From NCBI RefSeq assembly GCF_902832885.1, contig NZ_CADFDK010000026.1:1-32438 (forward strand): a DNA stretch of 32,438 nt. The letters run 5' to 3'. Source of the stretch: Burkholderia seminalis DSM 23518. GTDB lineage: Bacteria > Pseudomonadota > Gammaproteobacteria > Burkholderiales > Burkholderiaceae. The notes beneath the pieces are model-generated. The model saw only the letters and a list, made by a program, of their open reading frames with translations, was not told the DNA's origin and searched no databases. A program made the translations under genes and the position numbers. Below are positions 14,976-23,310 of the stretch, piece after piece. Numbering within the stretch: position 1 is the stretch's first letter; every line of letters starts with the position of its first letter.

Positions 14976-16499
14976 TTAAGCGGTTGCGACCGGGATCTTG
15001 CCGATCTTCGCCTGCCACTCCTTCGGACCGGTCTGGTGCACCGACGTGCCCGACGAATCGACGGCGACCGTCACCGGCATGTCCTGCACGTCGAACTCGT
15101 AGATCGCTTCCATGCCGAGGTCTTCGAACGCGAGCACCTTCGCGCCGCGGATCGCCTTCGACACGAGGTAGGCCGCCCCGCCGACCGCCATCAGGTACGC
15201 AGCCTTGTGCTTCTTGATCGCATCGATCGCGACCGGGCCGCGCTCGGCCTTGCCGACCATCGAGATCAGGCCCGTCTGCGCGAGCATCGTCTCGGTGAAC
15301 TTGTCCATGCGCGTGGCCGTCGTCGGGCCGGCCGGGCCGACCACTTCGTCACGCACCGGATCGACCGGGCCGACGTAGTAGATCACGCGGTTCGTGAAGT
15401 CGACCGGCAGCTTCTCGCCCTTCGCGAGCATGTCGGCGATGCGCTTGTGCGCGGCGTCGCGGCCGGTGAGCATCTTGCCCGACAGCAGCAGCGTCTGGCC
15501 CGGCGTCCAGCTCGCGACTTCTTCCGGCGTCAGCGTGTTCAGGTCGACGCGCTTGCTCGTTTCCGTGTTCGGCTCCCACTGCACCTTCGGCCAGGCGTCG
15601 AGCGACGGCGCTTCGAGCTTGGCCGGGCCCGACCCGTCGAGCACGAAGTGCGCGTGGCGCGTGGCCGCGCAGTTCGGGATCAGCGCGACCGGCTTCGAGG
15701 CCGCGTGCGTCGGTGCCGCCATGATCTTCACGTCCAGCACGGTCGCGAGACCGCCGAGGCCCTGTGCGCCGATACCGAGCGCGTTGACCTTCTCGTGCAG
15801 TTCGACGCGCAGTTCCTCGACCCAGTCCTTCGGGCCGCGCGCGATGATTTCCTGGATGTCGATCGGCTCCATCAGCGATTCCTTCGCCATCAGCATCGCC
15901 TTCTCGGCCGTGCCGCCGATGCCGATCCCGAGCATGCCCGGCGGGCACCAGCCCGCGCCCATCGTCGGGACCGTCTTCAGCACCCAGTCGACGATCGAAT
16001 CGGACGGATTGAGCATCACGAACTTCGACTTGTTCTCCGAGCCGCCGCCCTTCGCCGCGACCTGCACGTCGACCTTGTCGCCCGGCACGATCTCGTAGTG
16101 GATCACGGCCGGCGTGTTGTCCTTCGTGTTCTTGCGGGCGCCTTCCGGCGGATTGACGATCGACGCGCGCAGCACGTTGTCCGGGTGCGTGTAACCGCGG
16201 CGCACGCCTTCGTTGATCATGTCGGTGAGGCCCATCGTCGCGCCGTCCCAGCGCACGTCCATGCCGACCTTCACGAAGATCGTGACGATGCCGGTGTCTT
16301 GGCAGATCGGGCGCTTGCCTTCCGCGCACATGCGGCTGTTCGTGAGGATCTGCGCGATCGCATCCTTCGCGGCCGGGCTCTCTTCCAGCTCGTACGCGCG
16401 GCCGAGGGCCTGGATGTAGTCGAGCGGGTGGTAGTAGCTGATGTACTGCAGCGAATCCGCGATGCTCTGGATCAGGTCTTCCTGTTTGATGACGGTCAT
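14976..16499 (-). CDS. fumA: Fumarate hydratase, class I (iron-sulfur)
   Basis: This 507-residue class I fumarase converts fumarate to malate in the TCA cycle using a labile [4Fe-4S] cluster. The three cluster cysteines are C66 (GKRPICQDTG), C185 (GAGWCPPGMLGIG) and C277 (LIPNCAATRHAHF). The N-terminal domain (1-290) and the C-terminal beta domain (about 320-500, with MDKFTETML, then VGGAAYL and STGTSVHQTGPKEW-like sequence) are both complete. The gene follows the YqhA-like gene by 34 bases on the same strand and ends at its own terminator. Being an iron-dependent enzyme next to bfr, its supply may depend on iron status. Confidence 0.96.
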   Translation of the reverse strand: MTVIKQEDLIQSIADSLQYISYYHPLDYIQALGRAYELEESPAAKDAIAQILTNSRMCAEGKRPICQDTGIVTIFVKVGMDVRWDGATMGLTDMINEGVRRGYTHPDNVLRASIVNPPEGARKNTKDNTPAVIHYEIVPGDKVDVQVAAKGGGSENKSKFVMLNPSDSIVDWVLKTVPTMGAGWCPPGMLGIGIGGTAEKAMLMAKESLMEPIDIQEIIARGPKDWVEELRVELHEKVNALGIGAQGLGGLATVLDVKIMAAPTHAASKPVALIPNCAATRHAHFVLDGSGPAKLEAPSLDAWPKVQWEPNTETSKRVDLNTLTPEEVASWTPGQTLLLSGKMLTGRDAAHKRIADMLAKGEKLPVDFTNRVIYYVGPVDPVRDEVVGPAGPTTATRMDKFTETMLAQTGLISMVGKAERGPVAIDAIKKHKAAYLMAVGGAAYLVSKAIRGAKVLAFEDLGMEAIYEFDVQDMPVTVAVDSSGTSVHQTGPKEWQAKIGKIPVATA

Positions 16500-16533
16500 G
16501 GCTGAGACTCTGTGGGGACAGTGGGGAATGCGT

Positions 16534-17151
16534 TTATGCGTTGGCGGCTGCTTCGGCCGGCTTGCGGGACGCGGGCACGGCGCTCGCGTGCGGCGCGTGC
16601 GTCTCGTGGAAATGGGCCGGGTGCGTGTGCGTCGTCAGGCGGTCGACCCACGCCATCACGAGCGCCGACACGAGGAACGACACGTGGATGATCACCTGCC
16701 ACATGATCGCGTGCGTCGTGTGCTGGTCGGGGTTGATGAAGGTCTTCAGCAGGTGGATCGACGAAATGCTGATCAGCGCCATCGACAGCTTGACCTTCAG
16801 CACGCCCGCGTTCACGTGGTCGAGCCATTCGGGTTCGTCGGGGTGGCCCTCGATGCCGAGGCGCGACACGAACGTTTCGTATCCGCCGACGATCACCATG
16901 ATCAGCAGGTTCGAGATCATCACCACGTCGATCAGGCCGAGCACCGCGAGCATCACGCTGATCTCGTCGAGACCGGCCGCATGCGACAGCAGGTGCCAGA
17001 CTTCCTTCAGGAACAGGAACACGTAGACGGCCTGCGCGACGATCAGGCCGAGGTAAAGCGGAACCTGGAGCCAGCGGCTCATGAAAATCAGCGCGGGAAG
17101 CGGGCGAAGCGGGCGGCGGGCCGGGTGGCCGGGCGAATGCGGGGCGGACAT
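16534..17151 (-). CDS. YqhA/UPF0114-family membrane protein
   Basis: This 205-residue inner-membrane protein of the UPF0114 (TIGR00645, YqhA) family has four predicted helices: [20 protein letters not shown], then [40 protein letters not shown] and [20 protein letters not shown]. The motif [11 protein letters not shown], followed by [15 protein letters not shown], is diagnostic. The function is unknown. The C-terminus is His- and Ala-rich. Family members usually begin close to SRWL, so the ATG at 17082 (residue 24) is an alternative start; neither start has a good ribosome binding site. It lies directly upstream of fumA and is probably cotranscribed. Confidence 0.88.
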   Translation of the reverse strand: MSAPHSPGHPARRPLRPLPALIFMSRWLQVPLYLGLIVAQAVYVFLFLKEVWHLLSHAAGLDEISVMLAVLGLIDVVMISNLLIMVIVGGYETFVSRLGIEGHPDEPEWLDHVNAGVLKVKLSMALISISSIHLLKTFINPDQHTTHAIMWQVIIHVSFLVSALVMAWVDRLTTHTHPAHFHETHAPHASAVPASRKPAEAAANA

Positions 17152-17264
17152 GATGGAGGTACGGGCGCGGTGCGCAGGTATCGGGGGTAATCTTGAAAAG
17201 GCGCGCTATTGTAACGCGTCGGCCGGCGCGACTGCAGCGACGCGCCGGGTGTGCCGGGGACGGA

Positions 17265-18173
17265 TCAGGACGCGGCGGCCGGCACGCGTTTCACGCGCAG
17301 GCTCGCGAGCACGATGCCGGTGACCACGCAGGCGAGCGCAACGCCGTGCGCGAGCGTCGGGCGCTCGCCGAGGAACGCGATGCCGTATGCGGCCGCGGCG
17401 ATCGGCAGCACCGCGCTGAACACGCCGGCGAGGCTGCCCGGCACGTGCCGGATGCCTTTCATCCACAGCCAGAACGAGAAGATGCTGGCCGACAGGCCAT
17501 ACCAGACGACGAGCGCCCAGGTGCCGGCCGGCACGCTCGCGTAATCGAAATGCCACAGCGCGGTCGCGCCGAGCGGCAGCATCAGGAACAGGCCGAACAG
17601 GTGCGTGTACGCGCAGATGTCGATCGGCGCGAGCGTCTGCGTGAGCCGGCGCGACAGGATCACGTAGATCGATTCGCAGCACACGGCGCCGAGGATCAGC
17701 AGGTTGCCGGTCAGCGAGCCGGACGCGTCGCCGTGGCCGTCATGCCCGGCCGCGCCGCCGTTGGCGAGGTTGATCGTGACGACGCCGGCGATCGCGAGCG
17801 CGATCGACAAGAGCGCACGGCCGTTCGGTTTTTCACGCAGGATCAGCCATGCGAACAGCGCGACGATCGCCGGGATCGTGCTCGTGATCACGCCGGCCGC
17901 GACCGCGCTCGTGCGCTGCACGCCGTTGAGCATCAGCAGCGTAAACATGAAGGTGCCGAAGAACGCCTGCAGGAACAGGTTCAGCCATTCGCTGCGCTTG
18001 ACCGCGCGCATCTTCACGGGGCTGAACAGCGGCCACAGGACGGCGATCGCGATCACGAAGCGCAGCGTGGCGAGGATCGCGACGGGAACGAATGCGACGA
18101 TGGATTTACCGATACCGACGTTGCTGCCGACGAACAGCATCGACAGGATGAGGAAGAGGGCGTAGCGATTCAA
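17265..18173 (-). CDS. EamA/DMT-family transporter
   Basis: This 302-residue inner-membrane protein has about ten transmembrane helices arranged as two EamA repeats (about 5-137 and 155-295), in the drug/metabolite transporter superfamily. Typical features are SMLFVGSNVGIGKSIV near the start, AGVITSTIPAIVALFAWLILREKP at the end of repeat one, and SLAGVFSAVLPIAAAAYGIAFLGERP in repeat two. Members export amino acids, metabolites or drugs; the substrate cannot be told. It is a single gene, divergent from acs across a 316-bp gap. Confidence 0.9.
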   Translation of the reverse strand: MNRYALFLILSMLFVGSNVGIGKSIVAFVPVAILATLRFVIAIAVLWPLFSPVKMRAVKRSEWLNLFLQAFFGTFMFTLLMLNGVQRTSAVAAGVITSTIPAIVALFAWLILREKPNGRALLSIALAIAGVVTINLANGGAAGHDGHGDASGSLTGNLLILGAVCCESIYVILSRRLTQTLAPIDICAYTHLFGLFLMLPLGATALWHFDYASVPAGTWALVVWYGLSASIFSFWLWMKGIRHVPGSLAGVFSAVLPIAAAAYGIAFLGERPTLAHGVALACVVTGIVLASLRVKRVPAAAS

Positions 18174-18489
18174 GCTGGAATCCGGAAGGCGAGTTCAGTT
18201 AGGATTGTAGGGTCGCGGTTGTAACAGCGTAAAGCCGACCGTCATGCGGTGCCGCCCGGTGTGCGAAACGGCCATGCCGCGTAAGTGACGGGTAAGTTCG
18301 GGCGCTTATCGTGGAAACCGTCGGGCCGCCCGTTCACGTTCGCGTGATGTGGTGCGGTGCAGCATCGTGCGCGGCCTTCGTGGCCGCGTGCGGGTGGGTA
18401 GGAGACAGCGGCGCGCATGCGCCGGCCAAGACACGTGCGGCGCGCACGATCGCGCCGCCAGAGGATTCATGTTCACCAAGGGGTAGTCG
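18174..18489. other. Divergent promoter region eamA/acs
   Basis: This gap of 316 bases must hold both promoters. It contains a small hairpin TCACG-TTCG-CGTGA (18334-18347) and a 5-codon frame described separately. No protein gene longer than that is supported, and I cannot place -35/-10 boxes with confidence. Confidence 0.4.
18469..18486 (+). other. Five-codon leader ORF before acs
   Basis: ATG TTC ACC AAG GGG TAG follows AGAGGA (18460-18465), and its last codons overlap AAGGGG, the likely ribosome binding site of acs. The acs ATG begins four bases after the stop. A minimal upstream ORF could couple or limit acs translation; the 3-base spacing to its own binding site is short, so it may be chance. 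Confidence 0.3.
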
Positions 18490-20472
18490 ATGTCTGCGAT
18501 TGAATCGGTTCTTCACGAAACCCGTCAGTTCCCGCCGCCCGCGGCGCTCGAGAAGGCGGCGACCATTTCCGGCATGCCGGCCTATCGCGCGCTCGCCGCC
18601 GAGGCCGAGCAGGATTACGAAGGCTTCTGGGCGCGTCTCGCGCGCGAGGGCCTCACGTGGCACAAGCCGTTCTCGAAGGTGCTCGACGAGAGCAATGCGC
18701 CGTTCTACAAGTGGTTCGACGACGGCGAGCTGAACGCGTCGTACAACTGTCTCGACCGTCACGTCGAAGCCGGCAACGGCGAGCGCGTCGCGGTGATCTT
18801 CGAGGCCGACGACGGCACCGTCACGCGCGTCACCTATGCGGATCTGCTGGCGCGCGTGTCGCGCTTCGCGAATGCGCTGAAGAAACGCGGGATCGGCAAG
18901 GGCGACCGCGTCGTCATCTACATTCCGATGTCGATCGAAGGCATCGTCGCGATGCAGGCGTGCGCGCGCATCGGCGCGACGCACTCGGTCGTGTTCGGCG
19001 GCTTCTCCGCGAAATCGCTGAACGAGCGGCTCGTCGACGTCGGCGCGGTCGCGCTGATCACGGCCGACGAGCAGGCGCGCGGCGGCAAGACGCTGCCGCT
19101 CAAGAGCATTGCCGACGAGGCGCTCGCGCTGGGCGGCTGCGAAGCGGTGAAGAGCGTGATCGTCTATCGCCGCACCGGCGGCAAGATCGACTGGCATGCC
19201 GGCCGCGACCTGTGGATGCACGAACTGACCGACGGCGAGTCCGACACCTGCGAGCCGGAATGGGTCGGCGCCGAGCACCCGCTGTTCATCCTGTATACGT
19301 CGGGCTCGACCGGCAAGCCGAAGGGCGTGCAGCACAGCACGGGCGGCTACCTGCTGTGGGCCGCGCAAACGATGAAGTGGACCTTCGACTGGAAACCGAC
19401 CGACGTGTTCTGGTGCACGGCCGACATCGGCTGGGTCACGGGCCACACGTACATCACGTACGGCCCGCTCGCATGCGGCGGCACGCAGGTCGTGTTCGAA
19501 GGCGTGCCGACCTACCCGGACGCCGGCCGCTTCTGGAAGATGATCGGCGATCACAAGGTCACCGTGTTCTACACCGCGCCGACCGCGATCCGTTCGCTGA
19601 TCAAGGCGGCCGAAGCCGACGACAAGGTGCATCCGAAGAGCTACGACCTGTCGAGCCTGCGCATCATCGGCACGGTCGGCGAGCCGATCAATCCGGAAGC
19701 GTGGATGTGGTATCACAAGCACGTCGGCCAGGAGCGCTGCCCGATCGTCGATACGTGGTGGCAAACCGAAACCGGCGGCCACATGATCACGCCGCTGCCG
19801 GGCGCGACGCCGACCGTGCCCGGTTCGTGCACGCTGCCGCTGCCGGGCATCATGGCCGCGGTGGTCGACGAGACGGGCCAGGACGTGCCGAACGGGCAGG
19901 GCGGCATCCTCGTCGTCAAGCGCCCGTGGCCCGCGATGATCCGCACGATCTGGGGCGACCCGGAACGCTTCAAGAAGAGCTACTACCCGGAAGAACTCGG
20001 CGGCACGTTGTACCTTGCCGGCGACGGCACCGTGCGCGACAAGGACACCGGCTACTTCACGATCATGGGCCGGATCGACGACGTGCTGAACGTGTCGGGT
20101 CACCGGCTCGGCACGATGGAGATCGAATCGGCGCTGGTCTCGCACGAGCTCGTGGCCGAGGCCGCCGTGGTCGGCCGCCCGGACGACACGACGGGCGAGG
20201 CGGTCGTCGCGTTCGTCGTGCTCAAGCGTGCGCGTCCGGAAGGCGACGAAGCCGCGGCGCTCGCGAAGACGCTGCGCGACTGGGTCGGCAAGCAGATCGG
20301 GCCGATCGCGAAGCCGAAGGACATCCGCTTCGGCGACAACCTGCCGAAGACGCGTTCGGGCAAGATCATGCGGCGCCTGCTGCGCTCGCTCGCGAAGGGC
20401 GAGGCGATCACGCAGGATACGTCCACGCTCGAGAATCCGGCCATCCTCGAGCAGCTCGCCGAAGTGCGCTGA
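18490..20472 (+). CDS. acs: Acetyl-CoA synthetase
   Basis: This 660-residue AMP-forming enzyme turns acetate, ATP and CoA into acetyl-CoA. The adenylation signature is [26 protein letters not shown] and [17 protein letters not shown] (hinge region) follow, and [11 protein letters not shown] carries the acetylatable lysine K625, the site usually controlled by Pat/CobB-type enzymes. Length is standard. The ATG at 18490 has AAGGGG before it. A strong terminator follows, then the DUF4212/SSS symporter pair, suggesting an acetate uptake-and-activation locus. Confidence 0.97.
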   Translation: MSAIESVLHETRQFPPPAALEKAATISGMPAYRALAAEAEQDYEGFWARLAREGLTWHKPFSKVLDESNAPFYKWFDDGELNASYNCLDRHVEAGNGERVAVIFEADDGTVTRVTYADLLARVSRFANALKKRGIGKGDRVVIYIPMSIEGIVAMQACARIGATHSVVFGGFSAKSLNERLVDVGAVALITADEQARGGKTLPLKSIADEALALGGCEAVKSVIVYRRTGGKIDWHAGRDLWMHELTDGESDTCEPEWVGAEHPLFILYTSGSTGKPKGVQHSTGGYLLWAAQTMKWTFDWKPTDVFWCTADIGWVTGHTYITYGPLACGGTQVVFEGVPTYPDAGRFWKMIGDHKVTVFYTAPTAIRSLIKAAEADDKVHPKSYDLSSLRIIGTVGEPINPEAWMWYHKHVGQERCPIVDTWWQTETGGHMITPLPGATPTVPGSCTLPLPGIMAAVVDETGQDVPNGQGGILVVKRPWPAMIRTIWGDPERFKKSYYPEELGGTLYLAGDGTVRDKDTGYFTIMGRIDDVLNVSGHRLGTMEIESALVSHELVAEAAVVGRPDDTTGEAVVAFVVLKRARPEGDEAAALAKTLRDWVGKQIGPIAKPKDIRFGDNLPKTRSGKIMRRLLRSLAKGEAITQDTSTLENPAILEQLAEVR

Positions 20473-20499
20473 TCGTACCGGCTGCGCGTCTCGCGCACG

Positions 20500-20542
20500 A
20501 GCCCCTGCGCGGCAATCCCGATTGCCCGCGCAGGGGCTTTTT
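20500..20542 (+). terminator. Intrinsic terminator of acs
   Basis: A long hairpin with arms AGCCCCTGCGCG and CGCGCAGGGGCT, plus an inner GCAATC/GATTGC stem, ends in TTTTT. It lies only 13 bases before the next ATG (20556), so the symporter genes either have a promoter hidden in acs or depend on read-through. Confidence 0.92.
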
Positions 20543-20555
20543 GCTACATAACGGC

Positions 20556-20903
20556 ATGACTGTTCCGACCCGTTCGGCGCCTGCGGCGCCACCGCCCGTT
20601 CCCGAGCCGCTCGCGCGTGCCCACGCGCGCTACTGGCGCTTCAACGTCGCGCTGATCGCGGTGCTGATGGCGATCGGTTTCGCGGTGTCGTTCATCGTGC
20701 CGTTCTTCGGGCCCGCGCTCGCCGCGGTCCGTTTCGCCGGCTTCAGCCTGCCGTTCTATGTCGGCGCGCAGGGCGCGATTCTCGTGTACCTCGTGCTGAT
20801 CGTCGTCTACATCGGGCTGATGCAGCGCGCGGACCGCACGCTGCGCCGCGCGTACGACGATCATGCGGCGCGCTCCGGCATCGCGAACGGCGGCGGGCGC
20901 TGA
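20556..20903 (+). CDS. DUF4212 small subunit of sodium:solute symporter
   Basis: This 115-residue membrane protein of the DUF4212 (TIGR03647) family is always found next to a VC_2705-type solute symporter and is regarded as its small subunit. A Pro/Ala-rich N-terminus leads to the signature ARYWRFNVALIAVLMAIGF, with two transmembrane helices (about 31-52 and 66-88) and a charged C-terminal tail (MQRADRTLRRAYDDH). The ATG at 20556 has no visible ribosome binding site and lies right after the acs terminator. Its stop is 3 bases before the next ATG, so the pair is tightly coupled. Confidence 0.9.
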   Translation: MTVPTRSAPAAPPPVPEPLARAHARYWRFNVALIAVLMAIGFAVSFIVPFFGPALAAVRFAGFSLPFYVGAQGAILVYLVLIVVYIGLMQRADRTLRRAYDDHAARSGIANGGGR

Positions 20904-20906
20904 CCC

Positions 20907-22922
20907 ATGCTGACGCATCGACTGATCCGCGCATACGCGCTCTATACGCTGGGGTTTCTCGGGTTCGTGCTGCTGATGTGGCGGATCGAGCGCGCGACCG
21001 GTTCGGGCGTCTGGATCGGCTATGTGTTCCTGTTCGTGCCGATCGCCGTGTATGCGGTGATCGGGCTGCTGTCGCGCACGTCCGATCTCGTCGAGTACTA
21101 CGTGGCCGGGCGGCGCGTGCCGTCCGCGTTCAACGGGATGGCGACGGCGGCCGACTGGCTGTCGGCCGCGTCGTTCATCGGCCTGGCCGGCTCGCTCTAC
21201 GCGACCGGCTACGACGCGCTCGCGTACATGATGGGCTGGACAGGCGGCTTCTGCCTCGTCGCGTTCCTGCTCGCGCCGTATGTGCGCAAGCTCGCGCGCT
21301 ACACGATTCCCGATTTTCTCGGCACGCGCTTCTCGAGCACGGCCGTGCGCGCGCTCGCGGCCGGCGCGGCGATCCTGTGTTCGTTCGTGTATCTGGTCGC
21401 GCAGATCCAGGGGATCGGCCTGATCGCGACGCGCTTCATCGGCGTCGATTTCGCGATCGGGATCTTCTGCGGGCTCGCCGGCATTCTCGTGTGCTCGTTT
21501 CTCGGCGGGATGCGTGCGGTCACGTGGACGCAGGTCGCGCAGTACATCATCCTGATCAGCGCGATCCTGATCCCGGTGTCGCTGATCGCGATGAAGAACG
21601 GGCTCGGACCCGTGCCGCAATTCAATTACGGCAAGCTGATGGAGCGCGTCGCGGCGCGCGAGGCGCAGGTGCGCGAGGCGTCCGACGAGCAGCGGGTACG
21701 CGACGCGTACCGCCGGCAGGCCGCGGAGATCCAGACGCGACTCGACCGGCTGCCGTCGTCGTATGCGGACGCGCGCCGGCATCTGGTCGACCAGCTGGCC
21801 GACCTGCGACGCCATAACGGGCCGCTGCGCGAGATCAGCCTGCGCGAGCGCGAACTGGCGGACTTCCCGCGCGACCCGGCAGCGGCGCGCGTCGCGTGGA
21901 CGCAGGCGCGCGACGACCTGCTGGCGCGCGCCGAGCCGCCCGTGCCGATGCACGAGCCGTTTCCGGCTGCAAGCGACGACGAACGCAAGCCGCGCGAGCG
22001 CAATTTTCTCGCGCTGCTGCTGTGCCTGTCGCTCGGCACCGCGAGCCTGCCGCACATCCTGACGCGCTACAACACGACGACCTCGGTCGCATCGGCACGA
22101 CGCTCGGTCGGCTGGACGCTGTTCTTCATCGCGCTGTTCTACCTGAGCGTGCCGGTGCTCGCGGTGCTGATCAAGTACGAGATCCTTGCGAACCTCGTCG
22201 GGCGGCCGTTCGCGGAATTGCCGGCGTGGGTCACGCAATGGCATCACTTCGAACCGGACCTGATCAGCGTCGTCGAGGTGATTCGCGACGGGATCGTGCA
22301 CTGGTCGGAAATCCAGATGCAGCCGGACATGGTCGTGCTGGCCGCGCCGGAGATCGCGGGGTTACCGTACGTCGTGTCGGGACTGATCGCGGCCGGTGCA
22401 CTGGCCGCCGCGCTGTCGACCGCTGACGGGCTGCTGCTGACGATCGCGAACGCGCTGTCGCACGACGTGTATTACTGCATGGTCGCACCCGATGCATCGA
22501 GCCAGCGGCGCGTGACGATCTCGAAGGTGCTGCTGCTCGGCGTCGCGCTGTTCGCGTCGTATGTCGCGTCGCTCAATACGGGGAAGATCCTGTTTCTGGT
22601 CGGCGCCGCGTTTTCGCTGGCGGCGTCGAGCTTCTTTCCGGTGCTGGTGCTCGGGGTGTTCTGGAAGCGCACGACGACGCGCGGGGCGATCGCGGGGATG
22701 GTGACGGGGTTGGCGGTGTGCGTGTACTACATCGTGTCGACGTATCCGTATTTCACGCAGTTGACCGGGTTCGCGGGGCGCACGTGGTTCGGGATCGAGC
22801 CGATCAGTTCGGGCGTGTTCGGCGTGCCGGCGGGGTTTGCGGTGGCGATCGCGGTGAGTCTGTGCGACAAGCGGCCGGATGAGTATACGCGGGCGCTGGT
22901 GGATTACATTCGGCATCCGTGA
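20907..22922 (+). CDS. Sodium:solute symporter, VC_2705 subfamily
   Basis: This 671-residue SSS-family transporter has an ActP/PutP-like fold with about 12-13 helices. Family motifs include EYYVAGRRVPSAFNGMATAA (63-82), GTRFSSTAVRA and LPHILTRYNTTT, and LSTADGLLLTIANALSHDVY near helix 10. A hydrophilic, charged, coiled-coil-like block of about 125 residues (about 238-366) interrupts the core, making the protein longer than typical SSS members (about 550). The small DUF4212 subunit precedes it and acs lies upstream, so acetate or another short organic acid is the likely substrate; this is inference. Confidence 0.92.
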   Translation: MLTHRLIRAYALYTLGFLGFVLLMWRIERATGSGVWIGYVFLFVPIAVYAVIGLLSRTSDLVEYYVAGRRVPSAFNGMATAADWLSAASFIGLAGSLYATGYDALAYMMGWTGGFCLVAFLLAPYVRKLARYTIPDFLGTRFSSTAVRALAAGAAILCSFVYLVAQIQGIGLIATRFIGVDFAIGIFCGLAGILVCSFLGGMRAVTWTQVAQYIILISAILIPVSLIAMKNGLGPVPQFNYGKLMERVAAREAQVREASDEQRVRDAYRRQAAEIQTRLDRLPSSYADARRHLVDQLADLRRHNGPLREISLRERELADFPRDPAAARVAWTQARDDLLARAEPPVPMHEPFPAASDDERKPRERNFLALLLCLSLGTASLPHILTRYNTTTSVASARRSVGWTLFFIALFYLSVPVLAVLIKYEILANLVGRPFAELPAWVTQWHHFEPDLISVVEVIRDGIVHWSEIQMQPDMVVLAAPEIAGLPYVVSGLIAAGALAAALSTADGLLLTIANALSHDVYYCMVAPDASSQRRVTISKVLLLGVALFASYVASLNTGKILFLVGAAFSLAASSFFPVLVLGVFWKRTTTRGAIAGMVTGLAVCVYYIVSTYPYFTQLTGFAGRTWFGIEPISSGVFGVPAGFAVAIAVSLCDKRPDEYTRALVDYIRHP

Positions 22923-22965
22923 GGCGGGCGGATGCCGGGCGTGCCGGCGCCCCAAATGAAAAACT

Positions 22966-22987
22966 CCTGATTTCTCGGGATATCAGG
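22966..22987. other. Hairpin after the symporter gene
   Basis: CCTGAT and ATCAGG arms flank a 10-base loop, preceded by AAAAA. It is a possible terminator for the symporter gene or, on the minus strand, the terminator-like hairpin next to the first tRNA-like relic. Confidence 0.45.
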
Positions 22988-23000
22988 GGCGTCATGCATT

Positions 23001-23025
23001 CTGGCGCAGAGAGGGATTCGCCCAC
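23001..23025 (-). other. Possible tRNA 3'-end relic (copy 1)
   Basis: On the minus strand the sequence reads GGGCGAATCCC then TCTCTGCGCCAG, resembling the T-arm, acceptor strand and encoded CCA of a tRNA(Ser)-type gene. The rest of the tRNA is not recognisable. It may be a scar of an earlier integration at the same target. Only 15 bases match the second copy (one mismatch), so this is tentative. Confidence 0.4.
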
Positions 23026-23040
23026 ACGAGCGCGGGCCGC

Positions 23041-23062
23041 GGATTCGCTGGCAAGCGAATCC
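23041..23062. repeat. Perfect hairpin GGATTCGCT/AGCGAATCC
   Basis: A 9-bp stem with a GGCA loop, no T-run. It is followed by TTCGAATCCCCC, which also looks like a tRNA T-loop fragment. It is part of a 170-bp block of stacked secondary structures at the element boundary. Confidence 0.55.
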
Positions 23063-23077
23063 CTTCGAATCCCCCGC

Positions 23078-23103
23078 GCAAGCCGAACTGTCGGCTTGCT
23101 TTT
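23078..23103 (+). terminator. Intrinsic terminator at element boundary
   Basis: The 9-bp stem GCAAGCCGA / TCGGCTTGC with an ACTG loop is followed by TTTTCT. It would stop plus-strand transcripts coming from the symporter side. Confidence 0.75.
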
Positions 23104-23115
23104 CTCCGGAAACGA

Positions 23116-23139
23116 AAATGCCCGCTGGCGCGGGCATTT
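23116..23139. terminator. AAATGCCCGC hairpin next to the att site
   Basis: A 10-bp stem (AAATGCCCGC / GCGGGCATTT) with a TGGC loop. On the minus strand it would follow directly after the tRNA-like 3' end at 23146-23159, the place where a tRNA terminator is expected. Confidence 0.65.
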
Positions 23140-23144
23140 GAATA

Positions 23145-23166
23145 CTGGCGGAGAGAGGGTCCGCCA
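23145..23166. other. Candidate attL of the integrated element
   Basis: CTGGCGGAGAGAGGG (23145-23159) reads on the minus strand as CCCTCTCTCCGCCAG, a typical 3' end of a tRNA(Ser)-type gene with encoded CCA. The sequence diverges from a tRNA after that, as expected where an integrase has joined foreign DNA. The site also forms a perfect 7-bp inverted repeat (TGGCGGA / TCCGCCA). The matching intact tRNA and attR should lie beyond the right edge of the window. Confidence 0.55.
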
Positions 23167-23288
23167 TAATTCAGTGTCGTTCGATGTCGTCAGCTATCCC
23201 GTATCCAGAAAAACCCAGAATAATCAGGGCTATCCCCCAAAAAATCCTCTTGTTTACTTCCAATTGATTGCATAGAATCGCATCAAAG

Positions 23289-23310
23289 GGTGTAGATAGA
23301 GGTGTGGATA
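23289..23310 (+). repeat. Tandem GGTGTNGATA element overlapping the int start (copy A)
   Basis: Two 10-base units, GGTGTAGATA and GGTGTGGATA, are separated by GA; the last base is the first base of the integrase ATG and GAGGTG serves as its ribosome binding site. A 20-of-22 identical copy lies inverted at 29855-29876. It may be an arm-type integrase site or an operator for autoregulation. Confidence 0.6.

Noticed and set aside
18334-20592. A 752-codon minus-strand frame opposite acs.
   Set aside because: Antisense shadow of acs; it has no recognisable domain and would run through the acs terminator.
23041-23100. A complete tRNA gene at the boundary, suggested by TTCGAATCCCCC and nearby stems.
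   Set aside because: No cloverleaf with anticodon arm and acceptor pairing can be built; only fragments of a tRNA end are seen.
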